This document shows positions 8,469 through 20,025 of a stretch of DNA of 64,000 bases, piece after piece. The notes beneath the pieces were generated by a model, which was not told the DNA's origin, searched no databases, and saw only the letters and a program-made list of their open reading frames with translations. Position 1 is the stretch's first letter; every line of letters starts with the position of its first letter. A program made the position numbers and the translations under genes. Origin of the DNA: Rhynchonema sp. JSB1_4 (lineage: Eukaryota > Nematoda > Chromadorea > Monhysterida > Xyalidae); NCBI GenBank assembly GCA_030248065.1, contig JASAMV010007921.1, positions 62,001 through 126,000 on the forward strand, read 5' to 3'.

Positions 8469-10840
8469 ATGTTCCGATATGGTTCTGTGCCGGCCGTTCG
8501 ATCAATTGTGCCAAGTATCTATCGTCGATATGAGTCCAAGGGCCTTATGGAGTTTGAAGTCGACTGGGTTTCATCGACTAATGATCAATGGCTCGCTGCT
8601 AAACCGCTTGGTGTCGATGGCAAATTCATTGTGAAAACGAACTACGAAACTGTATCTCTGGTCGAAATAAAGGATGACAGCGGCCCCGAACATAGCACGG
8701 TTCAAACATTTTAGAATAGCTTATGACGTGAGCTTTGTTAGGTGTATAATTTTGTTGCGGGTGCTAACTCTCCACAACAGCGCTTCATCGAACTCTCGCG
8801 GTGGGTTTCTGATACATAAGTGCAAAGCGGGGATATTACTGATCATCTCCGACCTGGGTCACTACGTGAGTAACACAGATGTAGAGTGTCGGGTGGCGAG
8901 TGTTGGGCGTCCGGTATCGAAAAAATGTAGATGTCGGATGTCGGGTGACTCGAGTTGTCGTGTTTTTTTGAGATCCAGAGCGCACACCCGACAGTTATGC
9001 TTGAAAACATGGGTTTTGGCGAAAAAAAGAATTTTGGGAGAAAGTATTCTTCGAACGAAATGTTTCGAAGGACGCAGTGTTCTTGATCCAAAAACAGTCG
9101 TCCACTATCGGCTTTTTTCGAAAAACTGGGTGTGGGGTTTTTTTGGAAGCGTCAGATTTCGTCTGTCGCTTTTTTTTGTCACATGTCGAGTATCCGGTAC
9201 ATGGTTCTCCGGCTGAGGTCTAATCATGGTCACTACTATGTATAGCTGGCAATAACTGCTCTGTGGCACCACTAGTATTATCCAAGTATGTAATAATATC
9301 AAACACGCAGGATTACGTTACATACGAGGAGTTCTACGGCAGACACTGTGGTGTTACAAGCGTTCGATGGCCGTGTCCGTCATACATTGTGGGGAGCTGC
9401 AACGAAGGCAGTTATTTTATTTGGGACCTTCTTTCGAGAAACCCGGATGTTATGACCAGGGGTTACGTCGATAATGACCGAAGGGCATATTCGTGTCGTG
9501 TGCTTTGTATCGACCCCGTGAACGGAAAAATGATCGCCAAAATGGGACACACATTGGGCGTGTTCGAATTTCCCCATGTATGATACATTGTTGAATATTG
9601 TATTGATGAATTTGAATGCCGGTTTTTTCCTGTGAAAATTACTTGCAATTATGGTTGAAACGCAGGTAAATCCACGCCAGCCAACCATTAAAATACCAAA
9701 TGGGTATGGGCCCGAGGATGACAACCGAACGATTGTGCTTGACAACCTAATTTTCGTCACCGATTGCCGCAATGGTTTTCGAGTGTTCGACCAGCGGTTT
9801 CCTACGTCCGCAGTTTGCACGGTTCGGGAGAGATTTTTTAATTTTCTTTATATATCAGTTTTCTTGTTTTAATGAAAATTAAAAAAAAACAATTTATAAA
9901 AAAATGGGCCTGTTTTCACAGCTGGCTGGCTTCGACGGGGACATTGTGCTGAACCGCGCCGATAATACGATTCTGATGTACGACGCTACACGTGTCACAT
10001 ACCGATATCAATGGAGTTATCCAAAACCCTGGGTAAAAATCATTATCTTGAAAATATATGGCATAGAACTGTTCACATTATCGCGTCAAAACCCGTACCC
10101 CTCCCAAACTGGCTAGCTAGCTTTCTTGCTCGGGTCACGAAGTAAAAAAAGTGTTGATTTTAGTGCCAAAATGACCATTTTATGGCGCAAATTGATCAAA
10201 TTCGTTCAAATTTTCTCACACGTGCACAAAAATACGCATTTTAACGCTTATTTTAGCATAATTTCGATGAATTTTTATAGCCGTGTTTTTGACTTCTGCA
10301 CCAATAGCCCCCGAAATCGAGGTACCCGGCTAGCTAGCTAGCTTTCTTGCGCCGGAGCCCTCCAGCTAACTACCTTTCTTGTTCCGACGAACTAGATCAC
10401 TGCTTGTATAAAGATGTACAACTATTTATGTTGAAAATAAGAAAAATACTTTGCAGCCAATTTTCGATGCGAAGTGCATTCCGGGTGTGGATGCCATTAC
10501 GTGTTCGAATCGGACCGCGCATTTGTCAATTTTGCAAGGCGCTCTGATTCAATCGACAACCGTGCGATGCCTGAATGGCACAGTGCGCACGCCACCATAT
10601 TATGGTACTGATTCGTTAATTATTCTCGATTTGGCGAACAAAAATGTGCCATTTGTTGGTCGCGATCATTACTTTGGTGGATTTTTCCAAACGGCGATTG
10701 CTGGTGATGAATCTTTTTTTTGCACAAATTCGAACATACCTCGTCATCAAAACGCTTATTTGTATGTGGACGGTGCGCAGAAGAAGCAGAATTATTTCGA
10801 TGATAATAATTGCGCAATGCATAATTTGACTCAGAAGTGA
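8469..10840 (+). CDS. WD40/beta-propeller-like protein, function unknown
   Basis: Exons 9311-9577, 9666-9821, 9922-10032 and 10457-10840 join cleanly, all introns phase 0, and exon 8781-8865 joins 9311 in phase 0. The first coding block begins at ATG 8469 (MFRYGSVPAV). Blade-like strands recur: 'VTSVRWPCPSYIVGSC...GSYFIWDLLS', 'DNLIFVTDCRNGFRVFDQ', 'GDIVLNRADNTILMYDATRV', 'DSLIILDLAN'. The total is about 400 residues with no signal peptide. The junction from exon 1 to 8781 does not keep frame with any GT-AG pair I can find (exon 1 reads into TAG at 8712), so a micro-exon, a sequence error or gene decay is possible. It resembles WD-repeat or F-box/WD proteins but I cannot name it. Confidence 0.62.
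10090..10380 (+). repeat. intronic duplicated GCTAGCTAGCTTTCTTG motif
   Basis: The string CTAGCTAGCTTTCTTGC appears near 10110 and again near 10330, with a weaker AACTACCTTTCTTG near 10370, all inside the last intron of the beta-propeller-like gene. Probably the ends of a small repeat element. Confidence 0.5.
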
Positions 10841-11469
10841 TCCAAATAAAAAGATTTCTTTCAAATGAAACGGCAGTACGAACTTAATCCGTAAGGTTTT
10901 AGTTCTTTATCGTTTTCTTATGTGTATGACTGGGTCATACTTTACCACTTTTTTGATTCAATAAAACGATGGAAGTGGAGCCTCGATATATAATTTGATC
11001 GAAAGCAGACTGCATGGTGTTCTGCGTAACATGACTTTGTATTTATTCTAAATAAGGTCCATTTCTGGTAGCATTCCAGAAATGTCGGATGACCAGTGTC
11101 TTCTGACTTGTTGGAGAAAACTGCAGCTGTTTGATGTCCATTAGCTGCAGACGCCCGGTGTAGCCAAATATGTGAGGTGTGTCGTTTATTTCAAAAACTC
11201 AATGACAGGTTAGAGTTACAGGTCCAAAGCACACGAGAACGCAGGTGCCACGACTGGATCTGCTCATTCAAAATCACGCATATCTGGTTTGGAATTCCTG
11301 CCCACGGCGTGTAAACCTACTTCCCGCCTGTTTTATCGCTAGTTTGAAGTTTGACGCAATGTGAATTTGCACTGAAGTGTCACATCGTATTATGCAAGAG
11401 AAAAATAAAATAGCAAATAATTAAAAAAGTGACGAACCGTGTAAAAATAGCAGCTCATCGAAACACACG

Positions 11470-13768
11470 GGTCCAAAGCATCCGTAAATGTAATTAGGCA
11501 TTGCCCGTCAACCACCGGCGTCACGCCATCGACGACGACAACGATTTCGTACTAAAAAGTTCACGTAGTACAACTGTGCTCAACAATTCTCAGTTTCTGC
11601 AATAAAGTAAAACGACTTCGAAAAATATCACTTGCCTATTGTCAACATTATGGCGGCCTTCACAATGCATGCGGGTTGCGGGTGGCGGGCCGTTGTCCCC
11701 CCCAACCCGCACTGTGCATTGTGAAGACACAAGAAATGCGGGTTGCGGGTCGCGGATTGCGGGCCGAGCCCGGCCCGCAACCCGCAACCCGCACGCAGAG
11801 TGTCCTTCACATAGCAGCGTGCGGATTGCGGGTTGTGGGCCAAATCGGCCCGCAACCCGCATTTTCTCGATTAGAACTGATCCTATTTTTTTGCGGGTTT
11901 GGGTCCTCAGCGCATGCTCGGATGGTTGATTTTTGTTGACCCATTGCTCAGGGAGCACAGGTTTTCGACTCTCTGTATGTTTTCGATGTTGCAGAATTCC
12001 AAGAACAGTGTGTCAAGCACAACATGCTTATCTTTATTTGCGCAAACAATTTGCATGCAAAATTTGTACAGCTTTCTTCAGAAACTTTCATGCTCAGCTT
12101 TCCAAACAACTGAAAACAACGAGAATCTGCAATCCCATTGTGTCCAAAACGGAGTGCACGTGTTTATACATATGTATAACTATCCGTTGAAACATCCCCA
12201 AATTTTGCGACAGTGCATGTGCAGAGATGTGTTATGTCAAGCAGCTTATGAAAGCCAGGTAATTTTAAAAGTCGGCCATCAAAGTATGGCACTCGCCCAA
12301 AGTGCACATCTTGTTTAGAAAATGGCGTGTGCTGCTGCATGCGCGCTATGTATAAAAGTGCCATGAACCGATGGATTGCCTATACATTGCTGCGGGTCTG
12401 AAACATTTTGTAGACTGCATGCATGTGCGATCGCGCAACGCAACGTCACTGCCCTGTCACTTTCCTGCTTCACGATTCAGGAAAAAAATTTGACCAGTTT
12501 TTGTAAACTTTTTGTGCGACCAGTACCTGAATAGTACCAGTACATGTTTTTCGAAGTCAGTATTGACAAAGAAGAGCTCATGAATGTTATGCTTTGTGAC
12601 GTTTCCTAAACTCCTCTTCGCCCGCAACCCGCATTTTTTTGGTTTCACAATGCACCCGCATGCGGGCAAGGAAGTGCGGGTTGCGGGTTTGCTTCAATTA
12701 GAACTTCTGGCCCGCAACCCGCACATTGCATTGTGAAACCTAGTGCGGATTCAATTTTTGCGGGCCCGCATTACCTCGGCCCGCAACCCGCAACCCGCAA
12801 CCCGCATGCATTGTGAAGGCCGCCTATATATAAATTAGACGAAATAACCCCTGTTACAACATGTCCTTCGAATCTGTCCAGACTGCATTTGTTCTGTATG
12901 GCATCACGAATGGCTTTCACCTCGATTGGTACCCTGCGCTCTGTGCACGTGTCGCGAGTGGAACTCTTATGTTTGTTGTCGCGTATTTTCTAAAGGTAAA
13001 TAGAAGTAAAACAATGACAGCTTTCCTTTAAAAAAATTTGTACAGTACTCAAGTGAAGCGTGTCAATGTACCACAGTTTTGCACTTAAACCCTTCGCCAA
13101 TAGAGCCCGCGGGGGCTCTAAGTGCAAAATTTTGAGCTTAAAGCCGCCGGGGGCTCTGATTGGATTTATTTTTTTACGGACCATTGATTTTATATCGAAA
13201 AGTAAACTTGAAAAAAAATAGTTCAAACTAATGTAAGAACGAGCTACCAACGTTTTGCCACGTTTAGATGAACATTCTCACAATGAGGTTGAAATATGGC
13301 ATCAGAATGTCAAAATGCTGGCCTAAAGTATCGCTACTGACAAGGATCAAAACACCCAGTTTTCCGCTTAAAGCCCCCGAGGGTTGTAAGTGGAAACGTT
13401 TCCACTTTAATGCGCCCGGAGGCCCTAATTGGATTTTTCTTTTTGGTCGCAGAGTCGATTTTCCCCCAATTTCCGCATAGAGCTCCTGGGGCTTTAAGTG
13501 GAAAAGTCCGGCATGCAGTTTCAGAATAACTCTCAAATACCTGATTTTGTGGGTCCTCTTGACCATCTTTATGCGTTGTTGCTGCTTGCAATCTTGAAGT
13601 GCGGGAAGCATCAAAATTTGTGTCCTGTTTTTCTTTCACGTGCGCAGTCGATGCTGTAGAGATGGGCAACGGCTCTGTACATGTTTCTGAAGATTTACAG
13701 GTTGAAATTTTGACAATGTCGTTCAAAACAGCCTCAGGCAAGGAATCCTCAATATCAGATTCGTACAT
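11470..13768 (-). CDS. orphan gene with a foldback element in its intron (partial)
   Basis: Exon 1 (13768-13541, start MYESDIEDSLPEAV) and exon 2 (12989-12858, KIRDNKHKSSTRDTC...) join in phase 0. Exon 3 starts at 11551 after TTTTTAG (YEIVVVVDGVTPVVDGQC), again phase 0; its 3' end is not resolved. The N-terminal 76 residues are Ser/Thr/acid rich and low complexity. Exon 2 is basic with four Cys. Exon 3 looks like a beta-strand-rich domain. The intron between exons 2 and 3 is almost entirely filled by the foldback element at 11652-12824. No family recognised. Confidence 0.52.
11652..12824. mobile_element. foldback DNA element (GGCGGCCTTCACAATGCATG) of 1.17 kb
   Basis: Long terminal inverted repeats: GGCGGCCTTCACAATGCATG followed by GCGGGTTGCGGGT tandem units at the left, and the exact reverse complement ending GCATTGTGAAGGCCGCC at the right. 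A TAT is present on both outer flanks. Inner nested inverted modules (GGTTTCACAATGC ... GCATTGTGAAACC, about 12640-12745) suggest a second element inserted within it. No transposase. Confidence 0.85.
13080..13510. repeat. intronic repeats with GGGCTTTAAGTGGAAA motif
   Basis: Two related units (about 13080-13170 and 13350-13505) with inverted CTTAAAGCCCCCG / GGGGCTTTAAGTGGAAA motifs in intron 1 of the orphan gene. A third, diverged copy lies at 28640-28895 in another intron. Confidence 0.6.
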
Positions 13769-14102
13769 GACGCAGCGCAAGTGGATGTGAATTTGTGACG
13801 CCGAACTTCACTGCAAATACGGGTTATTATAGATAAAGTTGCGGCAAAATACACATAAATATGACGCCATTCTGCCAGTGGTACGTACAGTGATCTAAAG
13901 TCTGTACTAGATGAAACATTCAATTGAGCAAGATAATGAAGTCCGCATGGTTAAGAAAATAGAAATTTATTTATCAACATCAACATAAGTAACAACACAA
14001 CATTATCTTCGGTCACCTTATTCATTTGTATTTCACGATGAAAAATTAAATTAGTCGAGATTCCTAAGTTTATGTGTAGCACAGGTGACTTTCTCCCTAT
14101 TC

Positions 14103-15498
14103 CTAGATGTTCTTCCAGAAATCGCGACCAGCATAGAATCCTGGATCACAGTAATTGCCTTGATTGCTGTTTGATTTGACCTCAGGATTTGTGTCAACAC
14201 TGGGCGGCTTTGACTCACACATCCACGGCGTCAGATTGCGCCAACGCACATACATGCCATGGAGACGCTCGACCTTCACAAAAATGATAAATTCATGAAC
14301 AAGTGATTGCACGATCTAATCACAGTCACAATGAGTTGAATGATCCAGCGCGGCAAGTTCGTTCTTAATATCTTTTAATTTATGTTATGAGATATACAAT
14401 TAACACTTTCAATCGGAGTTCACAATCGGGCCAGTCCAAGCTCGGGCCGGGTCCCGCCGCCGTTTTCTCGTAGGCCTGGTGCCGGACCGAAAGAAGATCA
14501 AAGTTTGGAGTCTGGGATCTGGTCGCGTCGGGCACCCGAAGTCGCAAATTGTGAACTCAGTTATTTTTGTGAAAAACTGGGAATTTATTTCGAGCGAAAT
14601 TTCGCTACCTAGTCTACGAGTTGCAGGCAGTAGTTGTGTACTGTACCAAAATTGCGCGTCAATGCGCCCATGTACTCTACCTAAGGGAACCTGCAACTGA
14701 AATCAGAGCGTTGAAAAAAATTTTTTCAATCAAAAAATACATTTAAAAAATGCCAAAAGTTATAAACAAGATTAGATTAAAATATGAGCAAGAAAAAGGA
14801 GCCAGGTCGAGTGCAAGATTTGGGGGTTGGATGCGAGCACAGTTCGAAATCTCAAACTTCCATTGATACACCCTCGCCGCAAATCGTCTTGAATTGTAGA
14901 CAACATAACAGACATATTCCCTTTCTCTGTTGGTTACCTTGGACAGTTGTTCGGGTGGCATACTCTTCGACGCGAATTCACGAAGCGTTTTTAAATCCTG
15001 TAGGATATGCAGATCACGTCGCTCGGCTGCTTTTCGTTGACGATCATTGTCGGTGTTGAGAAATCGGAAAATGCCGAAGCTGGTCCGAATGCGCTCCTGA
15101 TATTAAACTTTTCCATGTAGAAAATAGGAATTAAATGCAATCTTTAATTTGAGCAAGACGAACCGAGCAGTGTTAGTTTTTCACACCATGAATAATCAAC
15201 TACAAACGCGATCAAAACGCGAGTTGAATCGAAGAGAAAAATGAGATAAGCAAAAAATTCGTCACTAGAGAGCAGCACAGGCCGCGTTAAAGAAACTTAC
15301 TGTCTTCAACGCCATCATGTCAATGTCGTTTTGACCCGATACGGTGATATCACGAATGATGCCGTGGCACAAAACGTCAATATCATATTGCATTCGCGCT
15401 TTCTTCATTTCTAACGCGTCCATTGTCAGATGTGCTATAAGATTGATACATTGTGCTGCTCTGCCAAAATTGCGACCGCTCAACGTCAAGCGTGACAT
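14103..15498 (-). CDS. conserved-looking three-exon protein, function unknown
   Basis: Exons 15498-15301, 15096-14938 and 14273-14103 all join in phase 0, giving 175 residues. The N-terminal third (MSRLTLSGRNFGRAAQC onward) is amphipathic and looks helical. Exon 2 is a basic helical segment (ERIRTSFGIFRFLNTDNDRQ...). The C-terminus (HGMYVRWRNLTPWMCESKPP ... GRDFWKNI) is rich in Trp/Tyr/Pro. It begins 152 bp downstream of the RING gene's stop on the same strand. The two could be one TRIM-like transcript (RING, B-box, coiled coil) if an unrecognised splice skips the stop, but I found no phase-consistent junction. Confidence 0.62.
14415..14550 (-). repeat. dispersed GGGCCG-type repeat, old diverged copy
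   Basis: Recognisable by 'cacaatcgggccagtccaag' and CGGGCCGGG(T)CC fragments. A further related lead-in ('ccaaaagttataaacaagat') lies at 14750-14830. It lies in intron 2 of the three-exon gene. Confidence 0.55.
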
Positions 15499-15649
15499 CG
15501 AAATAAAGAAGTTCTACCATCCAAAGTGAAAACCGAGACGACAGAGCTCTTTAAAAAATTAGACAGTCGGAAGTTATCTTCATGTAAACTTTTAAGAAGT
15601 ATTTTATCTATGGTATTATTTTCTTGTTCTTTTTACTGCAACCAGTATA

Positions 15650-17451
15650 TTAAAAGAAAAACGAACTGCGTTTCTTCTGGTCGAATTGTTGAATTCGTAT
15701 TTGTGTGATCGAATGGAGAGAAGCATTACTTTCTTTGACGGCATTCAACGCACATTGGCAGCATCGATCGAAGAAATTTGGACCCATGTAAAAGTTTTCA
15801 ACGTGATCAACGCGACCACAGGCACACGCGTGACTGAAATATTTGCTTCGAAATATCAAAACTTTTGTTTATAATGAAAAAAATTGGGGAATATTATTTT
15901 GCAAACATATACTTCGTGGTCAGCGATTTACGTAGTGTATAGAACTCACAGATTGCGATGAAGATCTCCTTCCTGAGTCAACAAGTGGTCGGTGATGTTG
16001 CTGAGCGACGTGTTCGTGCATAATTCATTGCACACAATTCCGTGCGTCATACGGCATACCGGACACTCAACGAACTCTTCGACCTATAATTATAACACGC
16101 CTATTTGTAAAAAGTGCTTCGATTGTTCTCATTAGTCTCGGAGGAAACGTCATAATATTTTCGGCTAATTTTGATGTGAAGCCTTGATTATAATTGCTCT
16201 CTTCTTGATGCATTCCGACATGGAAATTGGGAACCGGAACCCGGCCGGACCGACTTTCCAATGGCACGGGCCGAAAATTACGGTCTAAACAGTCGGGCCG
16301 GCTCGCAGCCCATGACTTTTGGCAAGGTGAAACAGCGTCCGGTCGTCGTACGCAGTCTGAAAACGCGTCTATCAGCAAGTTCAACAAGAAGAATTCTTAT
16401 TTTAAAAAATGTTTCAAAACATCATCAGTGGAAGTGGCACTGAAAAAATCTTGCAGGCTTAGACGGAGCCGTTTTATTTGGAACTTGCCACGCGAAGGGT
16501 GGACTTTCCGCCCGGCGGACCTGGACCGATCCGCAAACTTCATCGGGTCGGCCAGAGGCCACGTAGGCTAGGCAGATTGGCACCTCTGTACACATCTTTT
16601 TAAAAACTGAGATTTTCCGTAATTATTTTGGTCATGGCCAGTGTTGGAGGTACTCTGGAGGGGGGATACCTACTGTACCGCGCTCGGAGAGGGGGGATAC
16701 CTACTGTACCAGAGCCGATGGCCTGGGGGGGGGGGGTTATGTACCTAGGGGGGGGGGGGTTGGGGGGGGGGGTTAGGTTTTGGGGTGAAAATTTTTTATG
16801 TGTTTATTATGTGTGGAATCGTGTGAAAACGTAGTATTTGCGCGCGTAGCGCGCGAATTTCGGGTAATTTGAGGTAAAAAACACTGATTTTGCACTAATT
16901 TCGGCCATTTTGGTCAAAAATTGGCACTTTTGGGGCAAAATCGGGGGGGATACCTACTGTACCGGGGTGAAAATCGGGGGGGATACCTACTGTACCATGC
17001 CAAACATCGGGGGGGATACCTACTGTACCAGGCGAGGGGGGGATACCTACTGTACTGGGGGGGGGCTACCCCCCCCCCAAACCCCCCCCACCTCCAACAC
17101 TGGTCATGGCGACTCTAGTGCCCACTTATCGGAGCACCTATTCTTGTCTACCTTTTCCTTACCTCCGGGTCCAAATTACGACTGAGGGTAGCATAAATCG
17201 TCGCCGAAGCAATACAATCCTGGAAAAGAAAGATGTGTGGTTTGACATGAATATGAATTAACGGGAACCCCCGGTTAACAGCAAAGGAACGGTTTGTATA
17301 ATTTTTTTAACATTTTACTTACGGCACAGAATGTATGACCGCATGGTAATGTTTTCGGCAGTGTGAAAATTTCCAGGCAGATGGGGCAGGATAGAAAGTC
17401 GACAAATCTTTCGTCATAAGCGCGCAGAACAGCGAATTTCGAATCAGCCAT
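15650..17451 (-). CDS. RING-finger (C3HC4) plus B-box-like protein, probable E3 ubiquitin ligase
   Basis: Four exons, 17451-17323, 17219-17163, 16083-15950 and 15833-15650, join with correct phases to give 167 residues. The RING is complete and canonical: C22, C25, C37, H39, C42, C45, C69, C72 (CPICLEIF, LPCGHTFC, DCI, CPVCR). It is followed at residues 108-134 by a B-box-like Cys/His cluster (HACACGRVDH ... RCCQC). This is the TRIM/RBCC N-terminal plan; a RING of this type recruits a ubiquitin E2. The protein ends 33 residues after the second zinc segment without an obvious coiled coil. A 464-bp hAT MITE and a GGGCCG repeat sit in the 1.1 kb intron between exons 2 and 3. Confidence 0.83.
16220..16570. 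repeat. dispersed GC-rich repeat fragment
   Basis: Contains CCCGGCCGGACCGAC, GGGCCGGCTCGC and a terminal 'ggcagattggcacctct' resembling the exit of the GGGCCG family. It lies in the RING gene intron. Confidence 0.5.
16639..17102. mobile_element. hAT-type MITE, 464 bp, perfect 8-bp duplication
   Basis: Ends CAGTGTTGGAGGTA ... ACCTCCAACACTG. The flanks GTCATGGC (16631-16638 and 17103-17110) match exactly. The interior is a tandem of GGGGGGATACCTACTGTACC units and poly-G/C runs. An inverted sister copy is at 33122-33582. No coding capacity. Confidence 0.92.
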
Positions 17452-17459
17452 CTTGTTTC

Positions 17460-18300
17460 CACATCCACCGATTCAGAAGCGCTGTTTGTGAATTATAATT
17501 TAAAAAAGTCGACCCTAAAAGTCTAATTTTACTCATAGTCATTAGCTCTGTAATTTTTGGGGGAACCCCATTTTTGGAAGGGACGGGGGACGCGGCTCCC
17601 CTGTAAGGTAGACTAATCGGCGGGATCAAGGTAGACGAGTACACTAACCGCCCCCGAAGGTGGAATAACTGCGTCAATTTTTGCGTAAAATAGGCCAGAT
17701 TTTGGGAGGGCCGAGATTTTCGGGAACCCCAGATTTTCAGGTCAAGGATGTCAAAAGTCGTCAAAATACGGGAACCCCCAAAATACCGTTTTTCTGACGA
17801 CGTGTTGAATCTACCGTAGGTAAAACCTACGATCAACGATCCACACTAAGTAATCCCAAATCGAGGCTGCTTAGTGTGGATCGCTGGACCGCTGATCGTA
17901 GGTTTGGGTTACGGTAACTGCGCCCGCCCCGGGAACAAGAACGCCACTGGTCGTTAGTCTGCCTAAGCAGTAGTGTAGCCACCTATGCGAGGCGGCAATC
18001 TACTGTACCACCCAAAATGTGGGAGGGCAACCTACCTATTGCACCAGGCGAGCTACGGAGGCGGGTCCTACCACTTGAAGAAGGGGGTTATCTGGAAACC
18101 TAAATTTTCTGTGTCTAAATAGCGAACAAAAATGTGGCCTAAAATAGTAATTTCGCGCGCAGGGCATGATTTTTCGCCTATTTGCAGTCAAATGTATTAA
18201 CTTTATGCAATTTTAACTAAACAATAAATATTTTGAGTCAACAGTTAGGTCGAGCGGCAATCTACCTACTGTATCAAGCGAGGGGTGGGAACCTACCGAC
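17460..18300. repeat. MITE-derived repeat stretch, no gene seen
   Basis: Fragments of the CTACTGTACC family (17990-18075), a GTAGACTAATCGGCGG/CCGCC tract and the palindromic 'ctaccgtaggtaaaacctac' segment (17810-17910, also at 38040). No phase-consistent coding exon. Confidence 0.55.
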
Positions 18301-18309
18301 TGTACCAAG

Positions 18310-18690
18310 CAGTGGTGTAGCTACTCAGGCGGGGTGGCAACCTACTGTACCACCCAAAATGCGGGGCGGTAACCTACCTACTGTACCAGCCGAGCTAGGG
18401 GGGGGTTGCACCACTTGGGGGGGGGGGGTCATCAGGAAACCGAAATTTTTTATGTGTGAATACTGAAGAAAAGGTGGCCTAAAACAGTAATTTCGCGCGC
18501 AGCGCGGGATTTTTCGTCCATTTGCAGACAAATAGGCTAATTTTATGCAATTTTAAGCCAAAAATGAATGTTTTGCGTGAAAAGATAGGTGGAGCGGCAA
18601 CTTACCTAGTGTACCACGCGAGGGGCGGCAACCTACCTACTGTACCTAGGAGGCCCCCCCCACCACCCCCCCCCCTCAGCTACACCACTG
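18310..18690. mobile_element. hAT-type MITE, GTGGTGTAGCTAC family
   Basis: Ends CAGTGGTGTAGCTAC ... TAGCTACACCACTG (approximately; the right end reads CAGCTACACCACTG). Flanks GTACCAAG / GTACGAAG match at 7 of 8 positions. The interior carries CTACCTACTGTACC sub-repeats and an 'atttcgcgcgcagcgcg' segment shared with 20640-20700 and 35290. Confidence 0.82.
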
Positions 18691-19614
18691 GTACGAAGCG
18701 AACCGCGGCAACGTAGGTACTGTACCAGGTTAGAAGCGACAACTTACCTACTGTACCTAGGGGCTGGACCCCCTCACTCGCCTCCAGGTACACGATTCTG
18801 CCTGAGGGTACACTTACTTAACGTACTAATGTACACTAGTCTTTCAACGAAACGCTGAGATAACAATCGAGTGCAGGCTAGTTGATGCCGGGTTCATTGG
18901 GGGCGCAGCGAAGGGGGTTGCAGTCTAGCGTAGTTCAAGCATGGGGAAGAGGAACTGTCCCCCCGTCGACGCTTAGCTTTGAGAAGCCCAGATTTGGAAA
19001 CCAATTTTTAATATCTTTATTATGTGCTCAACGGTAATGCTTTAACTCTTGGAGGAAGGAACAATACTTTACAAAAATAATGTACAAATGTGGTGCGGGG
19101 TAGTGATGGAATCAATTCGGGTCTAATTCCCCGCGTATTGCAAATATCCAGGACAAAATGGATTTAGACGAGGACAGAGGCCAACTGAAAGAAATCTAAT
19201 GAGAAAGAAATTCTTTTCATTTAATTGTCCCTCAAGGTGGGTATGCTGTCCCAATTTTAGTTTAAAATAGGCCAATTTTGGCCGAAATTTTGGGGTTCCC
19301 GAAATTTTCGCGTAAAACAGGTATTCTAGGCGTAAATTCACTGCTTCCGACCACCAGTGTACTTCCTCGTCCGGAGGGGCGAACTGCGGGTGCCCCCTTT
19401 TTTGAAGGGGAACAGACGAACCCACCCGTAGGCGGGAACAGGGGGGGGAGGGACCCGTTGAGGACATTGCCCTAAAAATCACACATTTTATGCGTAAAAA
19501 TGTCCATTTTATCCAAAAATTTCCCTACTTTAGCTAAAAATTGAGGAACTGGGTAGTTGGCCTGCAGGCGCATTCGGAGGGAGAACAGTGGGGCAGCGCT
19601 ACCATGGCCGGGGG

Positions 19615-20025
19615 CAGTGTAGTTCCTGGGGGGGGGGGGGGGGGGGGGGTCCCCCCCCCCCCTAAGGTACACTAACCGCCGCGACCAAGGTACACTAGTA
19701 CACTAACCGCCGCGTCAGGTACACTAACCGCCTCAACTTTTGCCTAAAATGGCCATTTTTAGGCCTAAAATGGGCATTTTTAGGCCTAAAATGTGTGATT
19801 TTTAGGTCAATGTTCTCAAAAGTCGCCAAAATACCCTTGTTCTGAAGAATTTTTTCCAAAAAGGGGTAAAAATAGGTCAAATTTTCTACCTCAAGAAGTG
19901 ACTTTTTCCTGATTTTGGGTCATCCCCCCCCCCCTTCCCCCCCCCCCCCAGGGAGGTACACTAACCGCCTCACGGAAAAAAGGGGTAGGTACACTAACCG
20001 CCGCGCCGGACCAGGAACTACACTG
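19615..20025. mobile_element. hAT-type MITE, CAGTGTAGTTCCTGG family, perfect 8-bp duplication
   Basis: Ends CAGTGTAGTTCCTGGG ... CCAGGAACTACACTG. The flanking octamer GCCGGGGG is present on both sides. The interior holds a 22-base poly-G run, GGTACACTAACCGCC units and TTTAGGCCTAAAATG units. Several further ends of the same family lie at 20093, 20344, 34464 and 38295. Confidence 0.85.

Noticed and set aside
12861..13031. Plus-strand frame starting MSFESVQTAFVLYG
   Set aside because: The minus strand of the same segment is an exon with correct acceptor and phase joining to 13541-13768, which is better supported.
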